Shown: positions 25,701 through 40,700 of the stretch, piece by piece | Numbering within the stretch: position 1 is the stretch's first letter | How the letters are laid out: each line of letters opens with the position of its first letter | From: Serripes groenlandicus | Taxonomy: Eukaryota > Mollusca > Bivalvia > Cardiida > Cardiidae | Direction of reading: 5' to 3' | Assembly (NCBI GenBank): GCA_031761405.1 | Contig: JASEVX010000003.1 | Location: forward strand, 144,948,350 to 145,012,349 | Length of the DNA stretch: 64,000 bases | Position numbers and translations under genes: made by a program | Notes under the pieces: generated by a model | Told to the model about the DNA's origin: nothing | Seen by the model: the letters and a program-made list of their open reading frames with translations, nothing else | Database searches by the model: none

Positions 25701-28700
25701 TCCCACGACGCTCTCTCCAGACTGTCTGTCTCCCTCTCTATCTCTCTCCCGGTTCTTCATCAAAACAAACATTATATACTACAGGGCTGGTGACATATAC
25801 ACGTGATTATCCACTATCCCGTAAACAGTTATACTGCTCAATGGAGCTAATACCTCTCGTAACAAGTTTACAAATATATAAGTAACACAATGGGTTGACG
25901 CAGCCCTCAATATTTTAGAATAAATATAATAAACAGTGCATGCATAAACCAAACACATCATTTTATATGCCCAATTACAAATTCGTCAATATGAAAACTA
26001 ATTCGTCAATATCAAAATTCTGCACTTTATTTTTGCTTATGCAATTTGTCAGAACCGGGTGGTTAAAGCACGGTGTTGGTTTCGGATGTGGGTAAGGATC
26101 TCATATGTGTCATAGTATCTTCTCTAGGTATTCCATTTAAGAGCATGACAGGTAATTATCATATACTTGGTAGATGTTTAATTGATAACCTGTCTGTAAA
26201 AAAAGAAAGTCCAGTTCCTATGGTATAGTAATTGAACAGATGTTCGTTATCTGTTGGGTAAAATAATGTCCCCACAGGTATGTATCTAAAACTGTTGCTG
26301 GGTAGTAGAAGCGTTAATGATTCCCCGGTTTTATAGTAGTTTCCCGCTCGTTATCATCTTAAGTGTCCATAATCGTTTGTCCATCACGAGGCAGATAACT
26401 GCAGAGCTCATTATTGTTGTGCCTTGTTAGCTCCATCAAGACAACCTGACTATACGATGATATTGTATGACTCCCAATTTGATTATAATGTTCACTCATG
26501 AAAACAACCTGAACATAGTATAGGGTTACATATATCTAAGATGATCCTATATATTGCAGCTTAACCGCCACAATCACAATATAGTTCTATCATAGTTATT
26601 TCACTTTCTGAACGTCATCAGCCCCTTTGCTCTAGAACAAACTCGGATAAAGGTATTCCCCAACAAAGTTGGGAATCGTATTGTTTTTCTATTGTTTTTT
26701 ATTATTATTCTTTCTTTATTTTCTTTCTCCTATCCAAATACTCCCTGTGCTTCCCCACGGGCCCTGTTAAACCTTCCCTGGTCGGCGCTAAAGCGGTTTG
26801 CGTTAGGTTTCCTCCATTCTTCATGGTTTGGAGCTCAACCTAATTGTGGTCCGTTTCGTCCCACATCTCTGTCATCCCTCGACGTAAACAAATTGGCAGG
26901 CAGTTAATTAAAACGCTACATTGTCTTATATAACAACATAATAATACTAACATAACCACCACTAGAGCGATAACCAAGATTATATACTACCAAGCGCTTC
27001 GCGACGAACTTTATATCAATTATTTTGTTCCTTTTAAATTCCAACTCTTTAATAAACCAGGGACACTATATTACATGTATATAGTGTCCCTGAATAAACT
27101 TATCAATAGGAAAGTTCTTATTTCTGATAAAGTCGGGGAAATTTGAATTTCAGAGAAGTTTGCAAAGGTATTTTTAAACTTATCCAATAGCATGTTTTGA
27201 GAAAAGTTCACCAACCTTAGATCAAATGTTTTGATCATAGTTTTAGGGGTTGCCCCTACAACATACGGTGCTGCGAGTGAGAAATACTCGATAGATGCAG
27301 TGCATTCCTGTTCGAGCTCTATTAAGTTAATAGGTGATTTAACTTCAACTTTCGTATGCAGGCCTTTACATACTAAATCAAAATGTAGATCCACCCTAGC
27401 AATAATTACCCAATTGTTTTGGACTAAATGGTAAGCTATAGGTAAGTTTTCCATGGTTACCGAGGTTAGACAATGTTTATTGGACACAGTTCTTGTAAAT
27501 CAATTATTGATACACGTTTTCCCCATGACTTCTGTGTATAACGTGCTTTAAATCGCACAGTATTTGACCTCATTTTGGCTACACGTATCGAGTTCAAGGT
27601 TGGTAAGAAGAACATATTTTTGTCTTGCTTTATCGATATGAAACCCATTTTATTCTAATTTGTAGGTGGCTGTAGGTCAACGGCACTTCCTTGCTGTACA
27701 CAGTAAAGTGGTTCCGGAGATATAATTGGTACAGGTAGAGCCTGATATACGTCGTATTGCTCGTCAAGCATTATCATTAGTAAAACCAACACAACCATGA
27801 TTTTGCCCTCTACAAACACCATTGTGCTCGTTGGATATCTATAATATGTACAAATATAATTCATGGGGTCGCATATCAACGTCATTAATTTCGGAGCGTT
27901 CTATTCGATTTCCCTAAATAATGTTTGTAACTTGTTTGGACTCATAATGCGAGTGGAAATTTTCCCAAGAGAAAGATAGTCCAACTGTGGATGTAATGTA
28001 TTCAAATAAAACCTCGCATCACTTAGCAGGATTCGTATTTCACCTATAAGTAGATTCGCTTTAGTAGTGATCTCTAGAAAATGTCTGCTTTCTAATATTG
28101 ATTTTGTAATGTTTGTAACTAGTTTGGACTCATAATGCGAGTGGAAATTTTCCCAAGAGAAAGATAGTCCAACTGTGGATGTAATGTATTCAAATAAAAC
28201 CTCGCATCACTTAGCAGGATCGGTATTTCACCAATAAGTAGATTCGCTTTAGTAGTGATCTCTAGAAAATGTCTGCTTTCTAATATTGATTTTGTAAGAT
28301 CTGTGGTTAACGTTCTTAATTCTAAATTTTATCCAAATACATTACTTCGGACAACACACCCTACAGAGATTTTCGGAAAGTTCATATATGGTTTTATTTA
28401 AATAAGTCACAATTGCTTCTTTCAGCATTGTACGCGCTTTATTTTATTATGTGTTTCGCTATTAGCGGAAAGAAATTTCAATCTCATCAAAGTCAATGAC
28501 AAGAGTAGCCAACCACTTTGCTCTAGTTGTGGATACTTCATTGGTCTTGTAAAATATAACAGTGTCTCGAACGACATCGTCCCACTCGCCTAACACAAGC
28601 TCAAAACCCCAACAATAACTACCAAACTGTTTACTAAAGGGAGGTACATGATCTGCAAAAATGGTCAAAAATAATATAACAATTATATTTACACGAAGCC

Positions 28701-31700
28701 TACACACAGAACTGTTTACTAAAGGGAGGTACATGATCTGCAAAAATGGTCAAAAATAATATAACAATTATATTTACACGAAGCCTACACACAAAACTGT
28801 TAACTACTCTTATTGTATTGAGTTTACTGAGTTTACTGACTGACTTCCTCATCATCTATAGATGAGAGCACGGGAATGTGAGTATCGCCAGTAAAAGATA
28901 AAGCAGTATCACCTGTCAATATATCTGATTTGTTGACGTGATTTATTATCGCGAAGTCGACGGCGGAGTTCAAACAAAAAAATGTTATCTTCCAACTCAC
29001 TGTCTGAGCGTACTTCACGATAATGATGTGATAATAGAGGCTCATTAGCGTCGGAGTCGTACAGATCGGACGAATATTAACAACATTAATACAATAGGAG
29101 AAATGGTTTATTATCAACCTTTGTTCAGAATATTTTCAACTCTAATTTAGAAAAGAGCCAGAACTAACGGATGGCACTACATAGTTAGTACACTGGAGAT
29201 CGTGACCGTTCTTATCTTGAAGTTTTTTCCACGTATTCACACTAGCAGCTCGTAAATGTTGCGCGTGTGCTTTGAGAGTAGACCCATCTTATTGTTTTTT
29301 ATAATAAATGTGACTTGAGATGTCTGATCCAGAATTCGATAATAAGGCGTCCACTTAATATCTCATTTAGTTTTACGTGTTTGGTTTCGATGATAGACTG
29401 GATCATCAACCTGAAATGTCACGTAAGTGGTATTTTTGTTGGTATACTCATTACGTTTCTTTCGTGCTTTATCCCTGTTATGATGAACAAGAAGGAATAC
29501 CTTATGTTGTTGTTCTAGGGCAATTGTATGAGGTTCCTTACCGTTAGATTTCCTTCGCGGGCGAAGTACAGTATCAATTGGCATTATCGCCTCCCGATTA
29601 AATAGTAATGGAAATGTGGTATGCGTTGTTGGCTCATTAAAACCAAATCGGACCGCAGCCAACGCCTGGTTCAGAAACATGTCTAAAGTCCCCTCGTTAG
29701 TGTGAATTTCTCAGAAATGACATTTACAAGCGTGCGGTGATAACGTTCTATCACACCATTGGATTGAGGCCGATTATAGGATGTTTGAACGTGGTGTATA
29801 TTAAATGACTCTAACGTATCTTTAACTACTCTATTAACGTTTATCGGATAATATTGCTAACGGACAAGAGTATCGAGGTATTATTTCATCTATTATCAGG
29901 TTTCCGAGATAAGTGGTTTCCGAATTCAGAAAGCCACCTTTCTAGAGTTTTAGTCTTAGCTTGTGTTTTCGTAACCTATCGAAATGTTTTGTATATAAGA
30001 CAAATGGCCCTTCAAAGTCTCTGAGAATATAATGATATCGTCGAGATGAGCGGTCGTGAAATCTGATAACTCTTCCAGCATACGGTTTATTAACTCTTGA
30101 AAAATTGCTGGTGCATTAGTCAATTCGAACGGCATTACATTGAACTTAAAAAGGCCACTATGACAGGCGAATCAGGTTTTAGCTCTATCTGCGTCTGGTG
30201 AGGTCGCGGAAAGCACAACACAACCTTTTTGTTCCATCCTTTTTATCTACAATAACAACAGAAAAAGACCATTCTGACCGACTTCTCCTAATTATCTCGG
30301 CTTCTAAGATATCGTCTACTGCTTTATCTATAACTTTACGGTTGTTCAACCGGGTGAAATATGGTCTGGGCTTAATGGGTGGGTGGTTACCTGTAGCAAT
30401 TTTTATTTTAACGGTATAAGTATGACTCATGTCGATTTCTGTGTCTGCAAAGATTTCTCTTTACGCAACGTTTTAGTGACCTGTTGTTTGTATATCGGCG
30501 GCGCATCGACGTTAACAAACTCCGTATTCGGGACACGACTCGCTGTCGACTAATAGGATCGTCTAAGATAGACTTATCAACAGAGCAAACATAAGTGGTA
30601 TTAATTGGGTTGAATGTAGCGGCAGGTGTACCTCGTTTTAAAGATAATGTCTTGCCGGTGGTGTTTACCAATAAAACAGTCAATTTATGGTTCCAGGAAA
30701 GTTTAGCCACAGCAATAGTGATATGTAATAAGGGCTCGTTACCAAAGTAACCATTTTGAAATGAGGATATTTTCATTTTCGCGCTCTACAATTTGCAATT
30801 AAGTGACCTATATTGTGACAGTATTTACACTTTATGTTCTCTCGGTAGTGATCTACCTCCATTGGGACAGACTCGATGCTTTCCCCCCGGCCCGTGACCT
30901 GTTGGCAATTGAAATCGCCTACGGCGATTTTGTTCTCGCAGACGCTATAGAAACCGCGTTCTTAAAGATGTGTGGGTTTTCCCTCATTATACCATTTCAA
31001 GGGTATCTTCCCTGAGCCATTCGATAAAATACCCCACAAGTTGTCTTTGTATAACATTTTGATACTGCCCCTCAAAAGCATCCTCCCTCATATTTAACAA
31101 GCGTTCGGCATATACATGTACCGTTTACCCCGTTGTTTGCCGAATTGTTCTCAAAATCAGCAACGCATGCTGAGAATAGAATACTTTGCCAAACCGTGTT
31201 TCTAATTCCCCCTTGATTTGATCCCAGTTGTAATCAGTATGCTGTTCGAGATATCGCTTCATGAAATCACTGACAGGGTCTGTGCTTGACTGATACGCTA
31301 TATATTTAACACTCTCATTAGGTATTCCAGTTAAAGTGCCAAATATTTCAATACTTTTGATCCATGCTTTAAATTCTTTTGGATAACTACCATCAAAACT
31401 TTCAACGCTTTGAGTCCCCATTGTAGAGGTTAAATTAGCTATTTGGACATCAACGGACTTAAACAATTCGAAAACATTTGTTCTGAATATGTCAAGCACT
31501 ACATTACACATCATGTCCGACACAACAAAAGCTCGAATATCCTGTAGTCACATGCACCAAAAGACTTATGTAGCACTCTTGCTAGCTACATCATATTGTC
31601 CATGAGGGAAACACAGGTAAATAAATGAGATCACTGGTGGTAATTTCCTTAAGTTTATTATGAAGATATAATTCGATGGTAAACCATATATTCCAACGAC

Positions 31701-34700
31701 TCTCTCTCAAGACTGTCTGTCTCCCTCTCTCTCTATCTCTCTCCCGGTGCTTTCTCTAACCTCATTGTGTTACACATATAATGGCATGTATAAACGAAAA
31801 AAGGTCGGATTTACTACGCCAGGGCTCGATAAACGGTTATTCTTTTTTCTTTGACATTTACATGGCAATATATATTTTTGACATTAAAGGAGATATATAC
31901 AATTAATTTACCTGTGACCAAACACATTCAATGGTATTCAGTGCAGGATGACATTGTGGTAATCTTAGGCAGGCATGCATGTGTTCTTCAAGTAAGTATT
32001 CGATTCAGGCCTTTTTCTTTTTCATAGGTCGAGTAATTATATTTTCAACATTTTCTGCCATTTGCCCATCAACGGGCTTAAACAAATACAAAACTTTTGT
32101 TCTGTCATTTTGCCTTGCCAATTACGTAAAGGGAATATCAAAAGATTGTAACTTACGATTCACTGGCAAACGTCTCTGGGTGGCTCACGACGGCAGCACA
32201 ATTGTCAAAGTGTCCAGCACTACAGTTCACATCATGTCCGACACAACAAAAGTTCGAATATGTCCAGCACTACATTTCACATCATGTCCGACACAACAAA
32301 GGCTCGAATATCCTGTATGCACATGCACCAAAAGACTTATGTAGCACTCTTGCTAGCGACATCATATTGTCCATGAGGGCAACACAGGTAAATAAATGAG
32401 ATAACATAGTGGTACTTTACGTAATTTATTATGAAGATATAATTCGATGGTAAACCCTATATTCCAACGACACTCTCTCAAGACTGTCTATCTCCCTCTC
32501 TCTCTATCTCTCTCTATCTCTCTCGGTGCTTTCTCTAACCTCATTGTGTTACATATATAATGGCATTTATAAACTAAAAAAGGTCGAGTTTACTACGCCA
32601 GGGCCCGATAAACGGTTCTTCTTTTTTTCTTTGACATTTACATGGCAATATATATTTTTGACATAAAAGGAGATATATACAATTAATTTACCTGTGACCA
32701 AACACATTCAATGGTATTCAGTTCAGGATGATATTGTGGTAATCTTAGGCACGCATGCACGTGTTCTTGAAAAGCCTCGTTAAGTATGTAGCTTGGTTCA
32801 GGCCTTTTTCTCTTTTATAGGTCGAGTACTTCTATTTTCAACATTTCTTGCTCAAACAGTATGTCGGTCGGTATATCTGTCGGTCGGTATGTCGGTCTTT
32901 CCGTCGGTAAACTTGACTTTAAGGTTCGGACTGACTAGTAGATGACCCCTAATGATTTTGACGTCATTGGGTCAAAGTTCAAGGTCGAAGTAACCTTGAA
33001 CACGAAAAGCATGTCCGGGTGATAACTCAAGGCAAAAGGTCAAGGTCACTGACTTTGAATGCGAAATATTATCTGACTAATAACTCGAAATTGCCTACAC
33101 CCATGGCCCACACACTTGCTATGGATGCTGGAGGTGACCAGTAGATGACCCCTTCTGAATTTGAGGTCATCTGGTATAAGTGAAGGTCACAGTGACCTTG
33201 AACGCAATAAGCTTGTCCGAGTGATACCTCGACATTGCCTGCACCCATGACTCTCAAATTAGACATGGAGGCAGGGGCTGACCAGTATATGAACCATATT
33301 GATTATTTTGAGGTCATCGCGTTAAAGGTCAAGGTCACCGACAATGAACGCGAAATCTTGTCTGAGTGAAAACGCGACATTGCCTGCACACATGGCCCTC
33401 AAACTTAAAATTGAGACTTGGGGTGACCAGTAGATCACCCCTATTTATTATCAGGTCATCGGGTCAAAGGTAAAGGTCACTGACCTTGAACGCAAAATAA
33501 AATATAAGTATCTAATCAACATTGCCTGCACCCATGGCCCTCAAACTTGACATCGAGGCTAGGGGTGACCAGTAGTTGACCCCTATTATTTTTGAGGTAT
33601 TTGGATAAAAGGTCAAATCCACAGTAACATTGAACACGGAAAGCTTGTCCAAGTGATGACTCGACATTGCCTAAACCAATGGCCCTCAAACATTGACTTG
33701 GAGATTGGGCCTTACCAGTAGAAAACCCCTTTTGATTTTGAGGTCATCGGGTCATCGGGTCAAAGGTCAAGATCACATTGACCTTGAACGCGAAAAGCTT
33801 GTCCGCGTGATAACACATTTCTGTAACTTGTTTACTAAACCTTTATATGAATTGACAACTCATGTCAGATACTATATATATAAAGGAAACTATATAATAA
33901 TTTGATAGAGATGAAAATACTATGACAAAAGAGAAATGTCTAATTATGCACACTTTACCAAATTAGCTCAATGTTTTTCCACAATTGGGAAGGGTGTGTA
34001 ATCTATCATATGATGTGTAACCTACCATTTGTTTTGTCAGCCTTTGTGTGGGTAGATGGTAAGCCATTCACGTACCAAAACTGGAATTGGGGTGAGCCTA
34101 ATAATAACCGTAATGAGGACTGCGTTGTTTGTAGGGGGTCAGGAAAATGGAACGACACACCATGCCATCCAGAACTTCCCTATATTTGTAAAGCCCCTAA
34201 AGGTAGGTGAATAACGAGAGCATTTGAGTCCCATCAGACGTGAAGAAGTGTCCTCGTTCAAAATAACAATCACGCTCGATGACTGCTTCCTGGAGACTTA
34301 ACCAGTACTCGCACTGCTTGTGTGGACAAATCCCGTAGTAAGAACCTCCTCATCACGGGACTCGAACTAGAGTCTCGAATTCGGCAAACTTATTAAGCAT
34401 TTTCCCATATGTAACACATTTTCAGCAGACGACTTTAAAAGTATATGATCAAAATCACCGAAAATCTTTGCAAATGGAGGGGTTATTTGAAAAAAAGTTG
34501 ATTACATTGTGACAAATAGAGAAATTGCTCGTTTTAAGCATTTTCTCCTTTTGTCACAATGGTTTTAACTCTTTTCGATTTGCAAACCTTGTCAACCTAC
34601 CCTGCTTTTAATTTGTAGTGACCTAAATTAATTACAATTGAACTCCATGTCGCCTATTTCAACTACCCTTGTTTTGGTTCGCACCCGTTCATCGCAAACA

Positions 34701-37700
34701 AAGAACATTGTTTTTGCTTTACTTGCCGACCCTTATATATCGCCATAGAAAACAGATGGTATTCAAACATACGATCCCTGGAATGACATTCGTTCTGCGT
34801 TTCCGAATAAACTATCGCTTAACACACACAGTTACATTCTGAAACTACTTACTAGTGGGATTTGTTTTGACCATTTTCAACATAGAACATTTATGCAGTC
34901 GATGACTTTGAAATCACCTGGCAAAAAACATGTAAATCTCTTTATGTAAACATTTAGTTTCAGAATAGAGTTTACAACATTATGGGAAAGTGAGAAAATG
35001 ATCATCACCTTTTCCTTTTGTCACAACGTGTTCAAAGGTTTAACAAAAACTAAAGGCCTAAATATTCTTGAGAAAAATGTGTATTTCTTCCACATATAAA
35101 AGTTTTCGAATCAAGTTGTAACTATTATGGCAATAGGAGAAATAGTTAATTATGAGCCAATTTTGTTCTCTTTGCCACAATGTTTTCAAAAGTTGAACCC
35201 TACTTACAAGTCTGATTTGTCTTACTGTGCACATTAAGTTATAGAACACAATGTAAGATGAGAACACTATTGTACTTTCTCTGTTTCAGGTAAACAGGTA
35301 GATACCTCAACAATTACCGCTGTTTCTACTACCATACTACAAACACAAAGTAAGTTATATAACATACATACTACTACACACTGTGTTAAGAGCATTTGAA
35401 GAACATGTTCTCGACTTTGAAATCAGCAACCGTATATATCAGGATCTTCAATATTGTCATTTAGTCGCGCACAAATATCCTTAGAGTCTCTAGAAATTGG
35501 TTATGGCCAAATGAATGATACTTCAGTAAAAATCGACACTAAAGACACTATAACACGTTTGGAAAAGGTCCTGCCTACGCCGGGCGGAAATGTTTTGTAA
35601 AAGGGAAGCAATTCTGATCGGCATTGCAGATGAATACATATTACTGAAGTTGTCTACCATTGAACCGTATTGATTTTGTTGAAAGTTGAAAGTCTTTCTC
35701 ATAACGTTAAATACCCTCTGTCTAATTTGTAACCTAAATAGTGTTTGCTTTTAGCTATATTGACAGCTTAAGAGTTATTTTCAGAACAACATGGGTTTTT
35801 TAAAAAGAAAATACAATTCACTGCTAGATGAGAGTGGCCTTTGATCCGACTTAATAGCTGAATTATTCGATGGTCACCTATTCATTTGGTGTGCCTTTTT
35901 GGTGTTAACAGACAGATCTTTAATTAAATACAGGGGTCCGGGTTGTTGAGTTTGCTGGGAAAAAGCCATAGCTCACATGATATAATGGTTGCATATGAGA
36001 AATGAATTTGTTGACTGTCGATAGATATTTTACAAAAAAATCTCAAAAATGCTCTTAATGATTTGTAACCCAAAACATGATGGCTGTTTTGACATCGTTT
36101 AAGAGCCATTTTCAAGACATCATGCATTTTATGAAAGTGAATGAAAAATTAACTGCGTGATACGGGTGACGTATTATTTTACCGTGTAGCTTTGGGGTAG
36201 GAGAGCGTAGGCGGGTGGATTGGGGTCGGATTTTTCTTGTTTCTTTTAAGGAAGAAACTTTTAATACTACAGGTTTTGGAATTTGGTGAGAAAGAACCAC
36301 AGCACATACTTATACAATGGTCGTGTATGGAAAATGAAATGCTATCCTCTCACCTAAAATACCCAATATTAATGGCTCCCATCCTTAACACTCAGATGTG
36401 TGGGGTTAGCCCACTGGTGTCAGGATAAATGGATCAGTAGAATTGGTAACTTGCACAGCAATCGCAATGATATAGCTGAAATATTGTTGAATGCTGCATA
36501 AAACACAAATAAATAAATTAACCAATCTAATTAAAAACTGACATCGTTTATTGCTTGAACAAAGTACGTTGCGTTAAGGGTTTATTAAGCCCACTTCTGA
36601 TTTTAATGACTTTAATTGTTAATTTTTTTCAAAGCAATCTTTTTTAAATATATATTTATGAAAAGAGAAAAACAAGAAAATGATTTCCCAATTCTACAAC
36701 TGGATATAGCATTTTATCTGGTAGTGAAAATAAAATAAATGGCTTATGTTGTATCATTTAAATGTCAATTAACTACCACTTGAAAAATGATAAAATTCCA
36801 AAGTTTCCTCTTTCTAACTATATGGTTCCGAAATTTGGGGATTAGAGACATTTAGATGTATTTAGAGTATACAAATATTTGCATGTAAACGCTTTTGGAA
36901 TGTGTCACCAAAAGCATGTAATGATGCTAGTTTATGAGATCTAGGTAGACATCCAATGCATATCTTTTCATCCAAACGCTGTAAAAAATACTGGATACGT
37001 TTACTCCGTATGACAAGGCATATATTTATTCGGCTAAGTTATGAAATTAATGCCTGACGACAATATTGGACACAAAAATTGAGTAACAAATATTAAGAAA
37101 ATTTTGAATTCTAACGGTTTTGGTTATGTATGGGCCAGTCAGTCAGTTGATAATATTAAGATCTTTTAACAAGTGTTACACTCAACGACTGACTAATCAG
37201 TACATGCAGACCTGGATTGCGAAGTACAATGTCAATAGCAAATTATTTCATTATCAACAATTTAAAAGGGAATTTTCATTAGAACCATATGTCTTAAACA
37301 TAGCTATTAAGAAATTTCGTTCTTCTCTAGCTTCCTTTCTCAGTAGTTGTCATTGTTTAATGATAGAGGAAGGAAGATACAGAGACATCCCAAAAGAATT
37401 CCGTATATGTTTGTTTTGTGAAACTTCTATTGGGGATGAATACCATTGTATAATGTTATGCCCATTGTATAATGATTTGAGATGTAGATATTTTCAACAT
37501 AATGTTTTCGAAAAATCTAGTATTCATATATTTTTCAATCTTATGTCTTTGCAAAATGCTGTTTTGATAAGAAACCTAGCTGTATTTATCAATAATGCTT
37601 TTTAAATTAAGAAAAACATATCTTAATTATTTTGAATAATAATTGTGTTACTCTGAGTTGCAATATGTAGTTGGCTTTCCTTGAAGGACACGTAACCCAA

Positions 37701-40700
37701 GCTGCTATAAGACGGGTTTAAATGTTTTTTGGGAAAGGTGACGATATATCGCATACAAAGTCTATTCTTTTAGTTTTGCATTTACCATGGTCCTAGTCAA
37801 TTTAACATTTAGAAGTATATTATGTAATGGATATCCGAGTTTTTGTATTATATGTGTGTATCATTATTATGTAAATACTGTTCTTACTACACATGCTATG
37901 CACTTATAAAAACGAATGTAGATGCATGGTCACCTTATATTATCTGTATAGTCTTGCAATCCAGTCTTGATAAAACGCCGTATTGTGAAAATCTGAATAA
38001 GATCCTCGTAGCCGATCTTCGTTTAAAAAGATTTCGTTATAAAAGCAATTGCAGTTTATATGGATAAGCATAGAAAAGACATAAGGTACTGGTCCGTAAG
38101 AATATCAGACTTAAACTTGTTGTGTTCCTACATATATCAATCAATATTACATATGACTGTATAATAAATAAGTCTATATAATTCAATGATAAATGTTCAT
38201 TTGTGCATGTCACTGTTATGTTCCCTGACATTCCATGCAGGTTACTGGTCCTGTTTTCTTGTCCCTAAGTTTCTGTTCAAATGTCTCTGTGGGGTTCCCG
38301 TACAGTCCATGCCATTTATTGATCCTGATTGCTTACCTTCTGATTTCCGTCAACTTTCACTGGGAGGTTCCCTAAAAATCCATGCCATTTATTGATCCTG
38401 TTTTCTTGCCTCCTTATTTCTGTTCAAATGCCACTGTGAGGTTCCCTGACAGTCCATGTAATTTATTGATCCTGTTTGATTGCCTTCTTATTCTGTTCAA
38501 ATGATACCCTGACAGTCTAAGTCATGTATTAGTGTTGTTTTCTTGCCTTCTTATGCCGTTCAAATGTCATTGTGACTTTACCTAACAGTCCATGTCATTT
38601 ATTGATCTTTTTTTTATTGCCTTCTTATGCTGTTCAAATATCATTGTGAGGTACCCTGACAATCCATTCCATTTATTGATCCTGTTTTCTTGCCTTCTTA
38701 TTCTGTTCAAATGTCATTGTGAGGTTCCCTAACAGTCCAAGTCATTTATTGATCCTGTTTTCTTACCTCATGATTTCTGTTCAAATGTCACTGTGAGGTT
38801 CCCTGACAGTCCATTCGATTTATTGATGCTGTTTTCTTGCCTCTTTATTTCTGTCAAAATATCACTGTGAGGTATGCCATTTATTGATACTGTTTTCTTG
38901 CCCTCTTATTTCTGTCCAAATGTCACTATGAAATATTTCAGTGAATTGTGTATCTTACAGTAAAGTACACTGAATTCCCTGACACCTATGTACATGAAAA
39001 GTGGTTCAGAGTCCTGTTTAAGCGAAATTACTAAAGAAAGTGATTAGCTGGACAATTTCATTATTTAATAGTATAGTTGAATGTAGGACTTTCACTCAAT
39101 TAAATTAGCTGATATTATTACCATGGTTACTCAATATAGGAAAAGAAAGAGCTGAGCAATTATTTTAGTGCACTCATATAATTCTTTATTTACAAAACTT
39201 TACAAGTAACACATTTATTGTAAGTTATGATGGAGGTTGGCCACAACTTAAAGTTCTGTATTTAAAATGAAAATAAAATATTTCTTTATTGTGAGAGAGT
39301 AAGGTAATGCAAACATGTTAAGAACTGTTGAGAGTTAAAATACGTTTTATTAATGAAACTAACTGGTTTAAGAACTATAGATGGGTAAGGCTGCAGTACA
39401 ACAAGTACCGTGCATGCCCAGCTGAGTACCTAAGTGAGAAGTTTCGTGAAACTGGGCCTCAAAAGCATCTAATATAGACTGTAACCTATCAACAACGATG
39501 CTTTAGCGCAGAGAGATACACATTTGAAAATCAATTAACATATTAAATTAATTCTTTGACCATGAAAACAAACTTCAATATCCCTTTCGACTGTGATAAC
39601 AGTTGTTCTTGTCTGACACATATAGTATATTTGCTCAAACACAACCTAATTTAGCGTAATATAATGAAGGTAGACAAACATTTGCCTGGGCAACCATCCT
39701 ATAAGACTTCAAACGACACTGTTTTCCGAAGTTCTGTGAAACTTTCTATGACTAATTGACGAGCAATGCAGAGCTACATCAGACTGCACAGATGCGCAGG
39801 CTAATCTATATAACATGTGTAGAAAATATCATTGCAAAGCGTTAAGTAAACTGTTTGTTTATGATGGTGACAACCCTATCGAAAGGGCCTGTCATTTCTG
39901 ATTTATGAGACACCTTTGTCCTGAACCCATCTGTATTTCCCGATTCCTGTCCTTTTAACCCCACTTGGATTCGACACTTCGACCTACCGCTTCCGAAGCG
40001 GATGTATTAACACCATTAGACTACCGTGTAGGTTAGTTATCCTGGTGAGCGGCCCATATATTAGTGTTGTGTGATAGTGTTTACCATTTCTTTTCCAGAT
40101 GTGTGTGGGGATTGGCGAATGTTTATGGATGTTTGTTATACATTAGTTGGTAAATCAAGCTGGTACGGAGGGGAACAGACGTGTTTGGACCATGGTGGTC
40201 ATCTCATGAGTATACACTCTGCTGATGAACAATACTTCATAAATGACATGGTAATACAATGGAAAGAAAATCAATGCATGTAAATGTCTGACGAGGGACG
40301 ATTGCGCTATGCTCGCTCGATAAATGTTTCGAGCTCATGCCAGTGATCGATTAGACCCCTATAAACGCTATCGCTGTAGTTCTGTTTTGAAATTGTATCT
40401 GTGTTTTGCCGTTTCCTTTTCATTGTTTTGTAAATTCATTTTATAGTTGAATATTTCATATCGAGCTTGAATAGACATTCGGTAAGGCGTTTATTTAATA
40501 TTCTTTTATTCTTCAACATCCAAATTTCAAAGCACACTGATTCATTTTCGGCTCTTATCATATTGATTTTTGAAATAATGAACTTAATTTTACAGAAAGT
40601 GTAACGTCTTACAGGATGTACATCGTATAGCTCAAATATGTTATTAAAATGTCTTTGGATGAACCAAAAAATAATCCTATCCTATTAGATGTTCATTTTT

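Noticed and set aside
26692..26907. A 71-codon + strand frame
   Set aside because: No domain, low complexity at its start, and it lies within the retrotransposon 3' region.
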